Positions 33,002-41,454 of a stretch of 52,116 bases of DNA are shown here, one piece after another. Below the pieces are notes generated by a model. That model saw only the letters and a program-made list of their open reading frames with translations, was not told the DNA's origin and did no database searches. The DNA is from JBGSKY01 sp041740995. Lineage in GTDB: Bacteria; Planctomycetota; Planctomycetia; Pirellulales; Pirellulaceae. The stretch's first letter is position 1; every line of letters starts with the position of its first letter. The position numbers were made by a program, and so were the translations under genes. The DNA is taken from assembly GCA_041740995.1 (NCBI GenBank), contig JBGSKY010000170.1:1-52116 (forward strand). Reading direction: 5' to 3'.

Positions 33002-33757
33002 TCATTCTTTGACGTAACGCTTGGCAGGCTCGATCGACGACGGGTCGGTCTTAGCCTTCTTTAAAAACTCATCGATACAAGGTGGGCAACAAAATGTGTA
33101 TTCCTGACCGCCGATAATCCAACTGCATTTCGGATTCGCAACAGTTAGTGAGATCGGACAGATCGGATCACCCGGCTTTGGGTTGTTATCGTGTGTCGCT
33201 TTAAATCCAACGTAGCGTTGTGAAGCGGTTTGAGACTTATTGGCGGCGATATCTTCTTCGGTGTAAAGTCCGCCTGGCTTCAAATAGAGCTCTTGCTCTT
33301 CGGCGTCAGTCACCTTGGTCGGCATGATCGCTTCTTGTGTCGAAAACGAAAACCGATAACGGCTGCCATCAACGGTTATCGATGGAAAAACAATATACAG
33401 CGGCTTGGCTGGCAAATCGGCTGGCAAGGCGCCGACAAAACGTGAAGATTTGCCTTCGCTATCACCGCTTTGATTTCTCGGTTCGAGAATGACTTTAAAG
33501 GCTTTTGCATCACCAAAAGGCCGCATGAAGGTCTCGATGTTTTGCTCTTCGATTTCAAGTACGCGAAACTGGTCATGATCAAGCATGTAAAGTGAAAACT
33601 CACCTTCCGCGAAAACCGCTTCGCCATGATAGTGAGCATCACCAACCGAAAAAACGATGCCACCATGCTCGCCCTGTTCGTGGGCATGATCTTCTGGTTG
33701 GCCGCAACCAATGCAGAACAACGCCATCGCAAGGATCGCAAGCATTCTCCGGTGCAT
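33002..33757 (-). CDS. Lipoprotein with His-rich start and YHS/TRASH-like Cys cluster
   Basis: 251 residues from the ATG at 33755-33757, which starts a lipoprotein signal MHRRMLAILAMALFCIGCGQ, Cys near residue 18. The longer open frame to 33829 would overlap the DUF1559 stop and put extra residues before the signal, so it was not used. Just after the Cys comes EDHAHEQGEHGG ... DAHYHGE, a metal-binding pattern. The C-terminus has GDPICPISLTVANPKCSWII and YTFCCPPCIDEFLKK, a YHS/TRASH-like cysteine set suited to zinc or copper. Likely a periplasmic-side metal-binding or metal-handling lipoprotein; the metal is not known. 16 bases downstream of the DUF1559 gene. Confidence 0.8.
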   Translation of the reverse strand: MHRRMLAILAMALFCIGCGQPEDHAHEQGEHGGIVFSVGDAHYHGEAVFAEGEFSLYMLDHDQFRVLEIEEQNIETFMRPFGDAKAFKVILEPRNQSGDSEGKSSRFVGALPADLPAKPLYIVFPSITVDGSRYRFSFSTQEAIMPTKVTDAEEQELYLKPGGLYTEEDIAANKSQTASQRYVGFKATHDNNPKPGDPICPISLTVANPKCSWIIGGQEYTFCCPPCIDEFLKKAKTDPSSIEPAKRYVKE

Positions 33758-33773
33758 CAGCTTGCTATTAAGA

Positions 33774-34787
33774 TTAGGGCAGTTCAACACTCTCTCCATC
33801 GTCATATCGAGCCATTCGTTGAAAGACACCCATATCCCGTCGCGGCGCGTTGATGACCGGTGTTCGAGAGTCCATTTGATCGCTCAGGAAATGCGTCGAG
33901 CCATCACAGAAAACGAAATTCGCACCACCCCAATGCTTGCTGCCAAATCCGGACGCTCCGCCACCTTCGCAAGTGTAGGCGTAATCAGTTGCGGGCGTGT
34001 TGATCGCATAATGAGCCGATCCGACCACCATTGAGACACCTTGAGTCGTACACTGATTCCAAGCTTCGACGCCGCACCAAACGGCGGCGTAACGAGTCGA
34101 ATCGCGTTCACCGACCGCCAACGTGTTGGAAAGTCCATCGGTGATGTTGGCGAAACTTACCGTCGATTGGCAGCCTAAAATTCCGTTGCCACGTAGTTCT
34201 TCGTCAGTCCAAATCGCAAAGTATGGATTCCAAAAGTCGCCAAAATTTCCGACGTAATTGGACGGCGATGCGCGAAAACCTAAGTGATTCAAATGGAATG
34301 CGGAAAGCGAAGCGTTCGAGCCTTTGACCGGCGCTGTCGGCGGCCCACTAAAATCGCGATTCTTGTCGGATAAACGCATGTAGTCGTCCGATGGGCAATG
34401 GTAGAACGGGACTTCGGTTTGCAATGTCCGCCGTCGCTGGGCATTGAAGACCGTGCTAAATAGACTCAGCTCGTTGGGTTGCAGCTTTCGATACAGCGGT
34501 GCTTGTTCAATAAACGGCAAAATGGAAACTCCCCAAGCCCAACGTTTGTCATCTAAATTCAAATCGAAGCCGCCGTCGAAGCCGGCAGGCAGAACATGAT
34601 AAATCTGATGATAGCTTTGCAGGGCCAGCCCCATTTGTCGCAATCGGCTGACGCAATCCGCTCGCCGCGCAGTCTCACGAGCGGATTGGACCGCTGGCAA
34701 AAGTAGCGATGCGATAATTCCAGTGATACCAATCACGACCAACAATTCGATGATCGTAAATCCTCGAAAGTGCGATGACACCTTCAC
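33774..34787 (-). CDS. DUF1559 prepilin-like protein
   Basis: 337 residues from GTG 34787 (a second GTG at 34781 is possible). The frame is open to 34973 but the extra 62 residues show no family features. The type IV pilin-like start is HFRGFTIIELLVVIGITGII, with the cleavage site G-FTIIE and a hydrophobic helix. Then come SARETARRADCVSRLRQMGL, VGERDSTRYAAVW and the DUF1559 end NFVFCDGSTHFLSDQMD. The family (SBP_bac_10/DUF1559) is greatly expanded in planctomycetes, and its members are thought to be exported pseudopilins with unknown role. It is 70 bases after the PEP-CTERM gene and 16 before the lipoprotein. Confidence 0.9.
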   Translation of the reverse strand: MKVSSHFRGFTIIELLVVIGITGIIASLLLPAVQSARETARRADCVSRLRQMGLALQSYHQIYHVLPAGFDGGFDLNLDDKRWAWGVSILPFIEQAPLYRKLQPNELSLFSTVFNAQRRRTLQTEVPFYHCPSDDYMRLSDKNRDFSGPPTAPVKGSNASLSAFHLNHLGFRASPSNYVGNFGDFWNPYFAIWTDEELRGNGILGCQSTVSFANITDGLSNTLAVGERDSTRYAAVWCGVEAWNQCTTQGVSMVVGSAHYAINTPATDYAYTCEGGGASGFGSKHWGGANFVFCDGSTHFLSDQMDSRTPVINAPRRDMGVFQRMARYDDGESVELP

Positions 34788-34857
34788 TCTACAGACTCGT
34801 CGTTCGACAATTCTGTCTACTGAAGACCTGCAAGTATGTTTTCGCTGAAGTTCGAAC

Positions 34858-35556
34858 TTAAGCGTCCAAAGGTTGTTTGACACTTCGTTTACCAAAACGT
34901 CGAGCTGAGCCAAGAATAATGCCGCACGAAACAAGGAGGAGCATCGAAGCTGGTTCCGGAACCGCCGCCACACTCAGCGAGCCATTGGTAAAGCTCAGAG
35001 TTAAAGCAGCGCTGCCTCCAGCACCTGTGGCTCGGCTAGCTTCACTAAGTCCAGCCGCGTTGGCGGAAAGAAGCAATGGACCGCTGCCCGCCGTCAATGC
35101 GGAAGTGTCTAGTGTGTAGACGCCCAAAAGATTTTGAGCGGCAAAGCTTACGTTGCCATCTTGGACGTTCAAAGTCACGTTCGAAATAACTGCCGAAGCG
35201 GATGGCAGCGGAGGGTTGAAGCTAGTTTGAAGAGGCTGCCCAAACCAAATCTAATTTGGAGCATTGAAATTCACCGCCGATATTGGAACGTTGGTCGTTC
35301 CACCGCCCAGCGCCGGACCACCGTCTCCAACCAGGAAAGCGATCGTCGCTGCTTGAATATTGGTGATGCCCGCGTCGGCGGCATCGGTCGCAATCCGAAC
35401 ATAGGCATCAACACTGGTGGTGCCAGCGGCGATCACAATATTGGCGTTCCCCATGCTATCGGTCACGGAAATCATCGCCGCTTCGACCGCGTTATGCTGC
35501 GATAGAATAGCCGTTAACGGTAAGCAAACAGCAAGAAAGAAGTTCTTCAATTTCAT
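34858..35556 (-). pseudogene. PEP-CTERM cohesin-like secreted protein, interrupted by an in-frame amber codon
   Basis: From the ATG at 35554-35556 the product begins MKLKNFFLAVCLPLTAILSQ (signal peptide ending NAVEAAMIS). It is beta-rich and reads through to a TAG at 35251-35253 after about 101 residues. The same frame then continues without a break (IWFGQPLQTSFNPPLPSASA ...) to a C-terminal VPEPASMLLLVSCGIILGSA followed by RRFGKRS: a PEP-CTERM sorting signal with its hydrophobic segment and basic end. The total is 232 codons. Since both halves match one protein, this is one gene with a single nonsense codon (TAG could arise from CAG or TGG by one change) or a sequencing error. The beta pattern (VDAYVRIATDAADAGITNIQ) resembles cohesin-like modules, and a dockerin-like protein lies three genes on. 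Recoding is possible but unlikely. Confidence 0.7.
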
Positions 35557-35854
35557 GGCGAAACCCGGAGCAAATGGAGTAGGAACAGAATGCAATCTCT
35601 TTTGTGCGTCCAGCGGAACTCGGGCAGTTCGATGCCACGGAGCTTGTCTTTTCAAGCAAACCATTGATAAAACGCGGGAAAGGTGGTCACCTTCACGAGC
35701 CAATCAACGTCACTCTTCCTTACAGACTCAGCGTGTTCTAACGCCGCTACGCTCCAAAAGAAACCATACAGAGCCACATTTTTTAGACATTTTTCAAATT
35801 TGACGTCTTTTTCAAAAAAACGTTTGCTCTGCTGCGAAAGCAAAAATCGTCGCA

Positions 35855-36403
35855 TTACTTTGCTTGTTTAAGTTGCAAAAACTGTCGCAAATAGCTTCTT
35901 GGCTCAAGTTGCGAGAGATCCAATTCCGCAGCGAGGTTTTGTATTGCAGTCGATGGAAATTCTGGGTCTACATCGCTAGAAACAACCATTTCGATTTCGA
36001 TGAAGCATCCAAGCTCTTCAACACTATCAACACAAATGGTCATCCCAGGATGCTTTCGTGATGAGAAGTTTTGACGGACTTTGCCAATGCGTTCAACAAC
36101 TTTAAATCCTAAATGCTGCCACAGCTTGAGCCAGTCTTCGAAGTCGCCGCCAAGTGGCAATTCGATTTCAGTCCGAATTTTGACTGCCCCAGCAAGTTTT
36201 TTTCCTTTGTACGTAACGAACACGTCATCGTCGATTTGACGCAAGCGAAGCGCTTCACCGCTGACACCAAAATCTCGCGATGGATGGGCAAGGTAAGTAT
36301 CCGATTGGCGTTCGAGCGTGCCAGCGACAAATCCCAAATCAATCAGCTTCGCTAGCCACTCTTGCGTATTCTCGATTCGATACTTTTGTTCGATTTCAAG
36401 CAT
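35855..36403 (-). CDS. CYTH-domain protein (class IV adenylate cyclase-like)
   Basis: 182 residues from the ATG at 36401-36403. MLEIEQKYRI carries the EXEXK signature at the first strand. Later acidic and basic residues line the tunnel: LRLRQIDDDVFVTYKGKK, RTEIELPLG and the E-rich CFIEIEMVVSS. CYTH proteins bind triphosphates in a beta tunnel with divalent metal, and the group includes CyaB adenylate cyclases and triphosphatases. The substrate cannot be told from the sequence. The open frame to 36442 adds 13 residues before this motif; the internal ATG is preferred because family members start at this point. Alone in its strand block, 298 bases from the PEP-CTERM start. Confidence 0.85.
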   Translation of the reverse strand: MLEIEQKYRIENTQEWLAKLIDLGFVAGTLERQSDTYLAHPSRDFGVSGEALRLRQIDDDVFVTYKGKKLAGAVKIRTEIELPLGGDFEDWLKLWQHLGFKVVERIGKVRQNFSSRKHPGMTICVDSVEELGCFIEIEMVVSSDVDPEFPSTAIQNLAAELDLSQLEPRSYLRQFLQLKQAK

Positions 36404-36583
36404 TGTCTTGTCTACCAATATGGAATGGAATGCTGACCGCAACCAAGACAGTCAAACGAAAACTCACAGTCGGTTGTGATTAAAGCAAAACGCGGCTGAA
36501 TTGAAAGCGACGCTATTGAGCAACGAGGCTAATCGATGTCTGAATTTGAATTATCTGCGGTCGAGCGTTAGTTCGGTTGGCCA

Positions 36584-36645
36584 AACCAATGCAAAGCAAC
36601 GCTAGCGGCACGGCGCGAGCCGTCCGGTTCTTCGGCAAGCGAACT
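36584..36645 (+). repeat. 62-bp direct repeat, copy A, with GCGA-loop hairpin
   Basis: Differs from the second copy (36709-36770) at 3 of 62 positions. Contains the hairpin ACGGC-GCGA-GCCGT at 36610-36623, related to those at 4623-4675. Confidence 0.8.
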
Positions 36646-36677
36646 CGAACATGACAAGAGAAACCGGAGATATCGGA

Positions 36678-36689
36678 GGGCTTGCGCCC
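36678..36689 (-). repeat. Inverted GNRA hairpin copy between the direct repeats
   Basis: On the minus strand GGGC-GCAA-GCCC. The flanks TAGCGGAAC on its 5' side match the plus-strand copies near 4616. The stem differs from the other copies but still pairs completely. Confidence 0.55.
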
Positions 36690-36708
36690 GTTCCGCTACT
36701 GTCGACCG

Positions 36709-36770
36709 AACCAATGCAAAGCATTGCTAGCGGCACGGCGCGAGCCGTCCGGTTCTTCGGCAAGCAAACT
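36709..36770 (+). repeat. 62-bp direct repeat, copy B, with GCGA-loop hairpin
   Basis: 59 of 62 identical to copy A, 125 bases away. Hairpin ACGGC-GCGA-GCCGT at 36735-36748. Confidence 0.8.
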
Positions 36771-36960
36771 TTGGCTTTGTCATAGAAACCAGATGAACCA
36801 GACGATACCGAGCGCTTGCCCTGATCAACGCAATCTAGAATCGTTGCGGCATTCTAAAATCGTTGGGCTATAAAAGACTTCCCACTGTTCATAAAATACA
36901 TATCAATAAAAGCTTTCGTCCCGCCATCCAACGCGATATCGAATCGAACAAGACCGAAAC

Positions 36961-37593
36961 ATGCCTGATCATAACGAAACAACGAATTCAACTGATGAGA
37001 TCAATCCAGCGCTTGCCAAGCCGCCCCGAACGAGCCTTTGGCCGCTCTTCGGAGCTGGACTTTTCATGCTTCTGGGGATTTTGGTGTTAGTTTACTTGGG
37101 CCGAGATTATACCGCGATCATCGATGCGCCGATGCCAGCGATCGATCTCATGCCGATACTCAATACTGAGTTTCAGCCGACCAACGAAAGCGTTGCCGGA
37201 AAGGTTACTGTCTATCATTTCTGGGGAACTTGGTGCCCACCTTGCCGCGAAGAGTTTCCGGAATACGCGGAACTGGCCAGCAGCTATCAGAATGCAAATG
37301 ACGTCGTATTTTTGACCGTTTCTTGCAGCTCTGGACCAGAGTATGATATCGAACCGCTGAAAGAAGAGACAAAAGACTATCTTCAAACGCTTAATGTCAA
37401 TTTGCCAGTCTACGCTGACCCGGCCATGTTCACCCGCGCTCAAATTGCGAAGGTTATGGCCGCTGGCGGATTTGAATATCCGATGACGCTAGTCGTCGAC
37501 CAGACCGGCGTGGTCCGCGATTTCTGGCGAGGTTATTTGCCAAAGAACATGCCTGAGTTAAAGACAAAAATCGAATCACTTCGAAACCAATAG
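36961..37593 (+). CDS. TlpA-like membrane-anchored thioredoxin
   Basis: 210 residues. One membrane helix (LWPLFGAGLFMLLGILVLVY, about residues 28-48) with the rest outside the cytoplasm. The redox domain has YHFWGTWCPPCREEFPEYAE, so the active-site Cys pair is WCPPC, followed by the TlpA/ResA-type FLTVSCSSGPEYDIEP and PMTLVVDQTGVVRDFWRG, with the cis-Pro region. It reduces disulfides or assists cytochrome c maturation in related organisms; the partner here is unknown. It is convergent with pgpH, with only 22 bases between the stops. Confidence 0.88.
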   Translation: MPDHNETTNSTDEINPALAKPPRTSLWPLFGAGLFMLLGILVLVYLGRDYTAIIDAPMPAIDLMPILNTEFQPTNESVAGKVTVYHFWGTWCPPCREEFPEYAELASSYQNANDVVFLTVSCSSGPEYDIEPLKEETKDYLQTLNVNLPVYADPAMFTRAQIAKVMAAGGFEYPMTLVVDQTGVVRDFWRGYLPKNMPELKTKIESLRNQ

Positions 37594-37615
37594 CAACTGC
37601 TAAAACTTTTGGAAG

Positions 37616-39988
37616 TTAAGCGGTTTTCTCGTCATACTTGACGCGGTGATGATAGATCGCAGTTAGCGATTTCAAGATCGCCGTCTTCACGGTATTGAGC
37701 TGCGTCAGGGTCAGACCGCACTCGTCGAATTGACCGTCGGTCAGCCGTTTCATGGCGATCGCTTCGATCAAGTTTTGCAATCGCGTTGGAGTTGGTTCGA
37801 CCAGCGTCCGTGAAGCACTTTCAACCGCGTCAGCAATCATCATCACGGCGGCCTCAAGCGTCTGCGGTTTGGGGCCTGGATAACGAAAGGTCGCTTCGGA
37901 AACTTGCGAATGATTCGGTTGGTCTTCGTTCTTCTTGGCTTGCTTATAAAAATATTCGACCAACGTCGTGCCGTGATGCTGCTCGATAAAGTCGATGATC
38001 TTCTTGGGCAAATGATGCTGCCTTGCAAGGTCAGCACCGTCTTTCACGTGAGCAATAATGACCAACGTGCTCATGGCTGGCTGCAAAGCGTCATGGCAAT
38101 TGACCCCCTGAGCTTGGTTCTCAATAAAATAGTTTGGCTTGAACATTTTGCCGATGTCATGAAAATAAGCGCCAACGCGGGTCAACAATCCGTTGGCACC
38201 AATACTGTCCGCTGCCGATTCCGCGATCGCGGCCACGGTGATGCTGTGGTTATAAGTGCCCGGAGCACGCTGGGCCAATTGACGCAACAATTGATGGCTT
38301 GAATCACCAAGCTCCAAAAGGCTTAGGTCGGTCTGCACGTCAAAGATCTTTTCGACGAACGGCAGCAGTCCGGTCATTATCAAACCAGCCAGGATCGTAA
38401 ACATTGCATGACGACCTGCTTCTTTGGCTAGTTGCGCCAGTAGCGGTGTTGTTGATCGAACCGCATCTATCGTCGAATCTTTCGTTACCGTTCGGACGAC
38501 GGAAAGCGTTTCTGGTTCTTGCGAAATTCCATTGACTTGCCCGACCATCGCACCGACGCCAATGGTCGTCATCGCGACCACCGCGGCAGCACCACAAGCA
38601 ACGTAAAGCAACCTTGTTCGGTTGCGAACGCGACCTAGCAGTAGCGTGCTGGACGCTGAAACAGCCAGTAAAATCACAAACTCGGCAATGTCCATTCCAA
38701 GGGCCAGCGTGATCGCTAACGAGAGACCCGTCAGCAACATCAACGTGACCGATCGACCATACGAGATTGTCGCAGTCATCGCGCACAAGACCAGCGGCAA
38801 TATCTTCGCACGCCACGGATCCTGGGCAGCAAATGCGCACAACAAGATGCACCCAACTGACAATGAGAGCAGTCGAATTAATTTTGAGTTATCCGTTAGT
38901 AACGTCCGATCCAATTGGAAATAGATGAACAGCCCGCACAGCAAGCTAATTGCTGCCAACATGCCAAAGAACGCAGTCAGTCGAATCAGTTTCTCTGCAA
39001 TGCTCTGCTCTGCTAACCAAGCACGATACTCAGCACGAAGGACTTCAATTTCGTTACTTCCCAGTGGCTTGCCGCCAGTTACCATCGTTGTAACCGACGC
39101 AAAGTATTGAATCATCGCCGGTTTGACTTCTTCTTCCCGAGCAATCCGCGCTTGCTGCGTTAGATCTTGTCGCCAAGTCAGCGTGTCGGGGAATCGCGAT
39201 TGCAAAAAGTGGAAGATCGAATCAGCAATGATGGCTCCTTCGGGCGTTCCGAATTGTTTTTTGATTTCACGTTTGAGATTCTCGTGAATTGTCGGTGCAA
39301 CTTCGACGATCCGCACCCGCTTCACATCGACTTCAACCGATTCTTTTTCCTGGCCCGACTGGAAAACGCGGATTGCCCGTTGATTGCCTTGTTCAAGGTT
39401 ATGATCGAGCGATTCGAGCAAGCCTATATCTTCGATCGGATCGAAAACAAACTTCAGAGCCGAGTCGAGTTTTTCGATTTGCGATTCTTCGCTCAACGTC
39501 GTCTGAATCGCAGACAACACTTGTTGAGGAATAACCGTGTTTTCATCAGTCGACGGTGGCACTAATTGCTTCAGTGCATTCTTTTGTTCTTCCGTTAGAT
39601 TGGCGTATTCGGTTTGATTGGCCAGTCTCAGTAACTGCTCGCGGATTGCGCTGCGAAGCTGGATCAATGGCTGTTTACGGTTTTCGTAATAGCACAAAAC
39701 TTCTCGACCAGCTTGCGCTTTGATGAGAGCAGTCTTCTTTTCGTCGAGGACTTCGAACGGAACGCGCGCAACGATAGCCCGAGCGGGCACATAGCCTTCG
39801 CGATAAGGGAACGGCGGATTCCAACCGCGCATGGCAACTGTGACGATTAAAATCGACCCAGCCAGCATCGCGAAACGCAGCAACATCGAAGGCTGCGTCA
39901 GCCGATTCCAAAAAGCGGCCCACGAGAACGAGTCCATTTGCAGCGTCGCGACGCGATCGCTGCGTTTTCGAATTGGTACGTTTGACAT
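37616..39988 (-). CDS. pgpH: 7TM-HD phosphohydrolase, PgpH-type c-di-AMP phosphodiesterase
   Basis: 790 residues. N-terminal helix (LLRFAMLAGSILIVTVAMRG), then a large extracytoplasmic 7TMR-HDED domain to about residue 330. Seven membrane segments follow, to about residue 540 (for example LTAFFGMLAAISLLCGLFIYF, with ILLCAFAA further on). The cytoplasmic HD domain follows, with YNHSITVAAIAESAADSIGA, AYFHDIGKMFKPNYF and the later VIIAHVKDGADLARQHHLPK. The HD pair in FHDIGK is the metal site. Members hydrolyse cyclic di-AMP in Firmicutes; activity in this lineage is inferred. It follows phoH by 26 bases on the same strand. The usual third gene, ybeY, is missing: the next gene is convergent. Confidence 0.92.
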   Translation of the reverse strand: MSNVPIRKRSDRVATLQMDSFSWAAFWNRLTQPSMLLRFAMLAGSILIVTVAMRGWNPPFPYREGYVPARAIVARVPFEVLDEKKTALIKAQAGREVLCYYENRKQPLIQLRSAIREQLLRLANQTEYANLTEEQKNALKQLVPPSTDENTVIPQQVLSAIQTTLSEESQIEKLDSALKFVFDPIEDIGLLESLDHNLEQGNQRAIRVFQSGQEKESVEVDVKRVRIVEVAPTIHENLKREIKKQFGTPEGAIIADSIFHFLQSRFPDTLTWRQDLTQQARIAREEEVKPAMIQYFASVTTMVTGGKPLGSNEIEVLRAEYRAWLAEQSIAEKLIRLTAFFGMLAAISLLCGLFIYFQLDRTLLTDNSKLIRLLSLSVGCILLCAFAAQDPWRAKILPLVLCAMTATISYGRSVTLMLLTGLSLAITLALGMDIAEFVILLAVSASSTLLLGRVRNRTRLLYVACGAAAVVAMTTIGVGAMVGQVNGISQEPETLSVVRTVTKDSTIDAVRSTTPLLAQLAKEAGRHAMFTILAGLIMTGLLPFVEKIFDVQTDLSLLELGDSSHQLLRQLAQRAPGTYNHSITVAAIAESAADSIGANGLLTRVGAYFHDIGKMFKPNYFIENQAQGVNCHDALQPAMSTLVIIAHVKDGADLARQHHLPKKIIDFIEQHHGTTLVEYFYKQAKKNEDQPNHSQVSEATFRYPGPKPQTLEAAVMMIADAVESASRTLVEPTPTRLQNLIEAIAMKRLTDGQFDECGLTLTQLNTVKTAILKSLTAIYHHRVKYDEKTA

Positions 39989-40014
39989 AATCTTTTGCGT
40001 GATTTACACGCTGG

Positions 40015-40998
40015 TCAGTTGCCGAGGTCCGGCTCTTCGCCATCGAATATCACACTTGGTGTGATCGACGATGCGTCGTAAGCGGTCACAATGCGTTGCA
40101 CCAAAGCGTGCCGAACGATGTCCGTCTGGTTTAATCGTATAAACGCAATTTCTTTGATTCCACGCAAACGCTGCGCTGCGTCACGCAATCCACTCGTCAC
40201 GCCGCCGGGTAAATCGACTTGTGTGATGTCGCCCGAGACGACAACTTTCGAGCCCTCACCCATCCGCGTCAGAAACATTTTCATCTGGTTTGTCGTCGCG
40301 TTTTGCGCTTCGTCCAGAATGATAAAAGCGTTGTTCAGTGTTCGCCCACGCATGTAGGCCAACGGAATCACTTCGATGGTCTCTTGTTCCATGAAGAATT
40401 TAATTTGATCAAAGTCGACCATCTCATTGATCGCGTCGAGCAATGGCCGCAAGTATGGATTCAATTTCGCTTGCAAGTCACCAGGCAGGAACCCGAGGCT
40501 CTCGCCGGCTTCAACCGCTGGGCGGACCAGCACGATCTTGCGAATCTGACGTGCCTTAAGCGCTTCAACAGCGGTTGCTACAGCTAAGTACGTTTTTCCA
40601 CAGCCAGCAGGGCCGATGCAGAATGTCATATCGTGTTTGCGAATTGCATCGACGTATTTCGCTTGCCCCTCCGTTCGCGGTCGGATCTTTTTAGCACCTC
40701 CAATTGCGACTTCACCTTTCGGATATTCGCGTCGTTGCGGGCTAATTGAATTCCCCATCACTTCAGCGACTTCGTCAGGGCTGAGCGATACGTTCCTCTG
40801 AACTCGTTCCTTGAGGCGTTCGAGAATATCTGTTGCCAATCGAACCGCTTCGGCTTCGCCGGAAACTCGAATTTGTCCACCTCGATGCGTGATCGCTACG
40901 CCGAGCTGGTTTCGTACCGCCCGCAAATTTGCGTCTTGGGGCCCAAAGAGCTGGACTGCAATCGCAGGGTCGGTAAGGCTGAGTATCGCTTCTGACAT
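40015..40998 (-). CDS. phoH: PhoH-family ATPase
   Basis: 327 residues. An N-terminal KH-like part (about residues 1-75; GGQIRVSGEAEAVRLATDIL) precedes the PhoH core (about 105-310). The core has TFCIGPAGCGKTYLAVATAV (Walker A), VRPAVEAGESLGFLPGDLQA, AFIILDEAQNATTNQMKMFL (Walker B) and SKVVVSGDITQVDLPGG. PhoH proteins are RNA-related ATPases, found with ybeY and pgpH. Start ATG at 40998, no strong ribosome-binding site. It heads the phoH-pgpH pair. The stretch upstream, 40999-41454, has no gene. Confidence 0.93.
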   Translation of the reverse strand: MSEAILSLTDPAIAVQLFGPQDANLRAVRNQLGVAITHRGGQIRVSGEAEAVRLATDILERLKERVQRNVSLSPDEVAEVMGNSISPQRREYPKGEVAIGGAKKIRPRTEGQAKYVDAIRKHDMTFCIGPAGCGKTYLAVATAVEALKARQIRKIVLVRPAVEAGESLGFLPGDLQAKLNPYLRPLLDAINEMVDFDQIKFFMEQETIEVIPLAYMRGRTLNNAFIILDEAQNATTNQMKMFLTRMGEGSKVVVSGDITQVDLPGGVTSGLRDAAQRLRGIKEIAFIRLNQTDIVRHALVQRIVTAYDASSITPSVIFDGEEPDLGN

Positions 40999-41454
40999 GC
41001 ATAGTCGCTGCCGTCAAAGCAGCGTCGCGAAGTTGTTTTGACCGATCAAAAAAGCTTGACGATCACTCAAACAGTAAGAACAAATATTGTGCCAGTCAAT
41101 TTGGCCGGTTGGGTGATCTCATTTCTATCGACGCCTTTGGCAACTAACTCACGGTCAACAAATACAGTATTGGCTTCGAGCTTGTCATTTCAAATTTTGA
41201 CCGGCTGGAAGCCTATCTCACTCTATATAACCCTCTAGCCGCGGAGTTTCGCTTCTGTCATTCTGAAAGGCTAGCTACTTACACGAGTGTGAAAAGTGGC
41301 AAAGTTGGCAAACAATTCGAAAACGTACCCTTTACGACCCAACCAAAGATCAAAAACAGTACAGTCGAACGAATGATTATTGCGTCAAAAACGCCAGCTT
41401 AATACCGCTAGCGGACAGGTTCATTAGCCATAAAAGACGCTATGTTGTTGATAG
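40999..41454. other. Gene-free stretch, 456 bases
   Basis: Between phoH and cdsA, probably the phoH promoter region. I see no convincing reading frame, repeat or hairpin. Confidence 0.55.

Larger units (their letters stand above)
36404..36960. other. Repeat-bearing gene-free stretch, 557 bases
   Basis: No credible gene. It carries two 62-bp direct repeats and, between them, an inverted GNRA hairpin copy. The TlpA-like gene begins at its right edge. Confidence 0.6.

Noticed and set aside
35251..35253. Pyrrolysine or other programmed recoding at the TAG
   Set aside because: No recoding signal recognised and no pyrrolysine genes in the window; a simple nonsense change is more likely.
36584..36770. 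CRISPR array from two 62-bp repeats
   Set aside because: Only two copies, far too long, and the repeats contain a hairpin family found elsewhere in the window.
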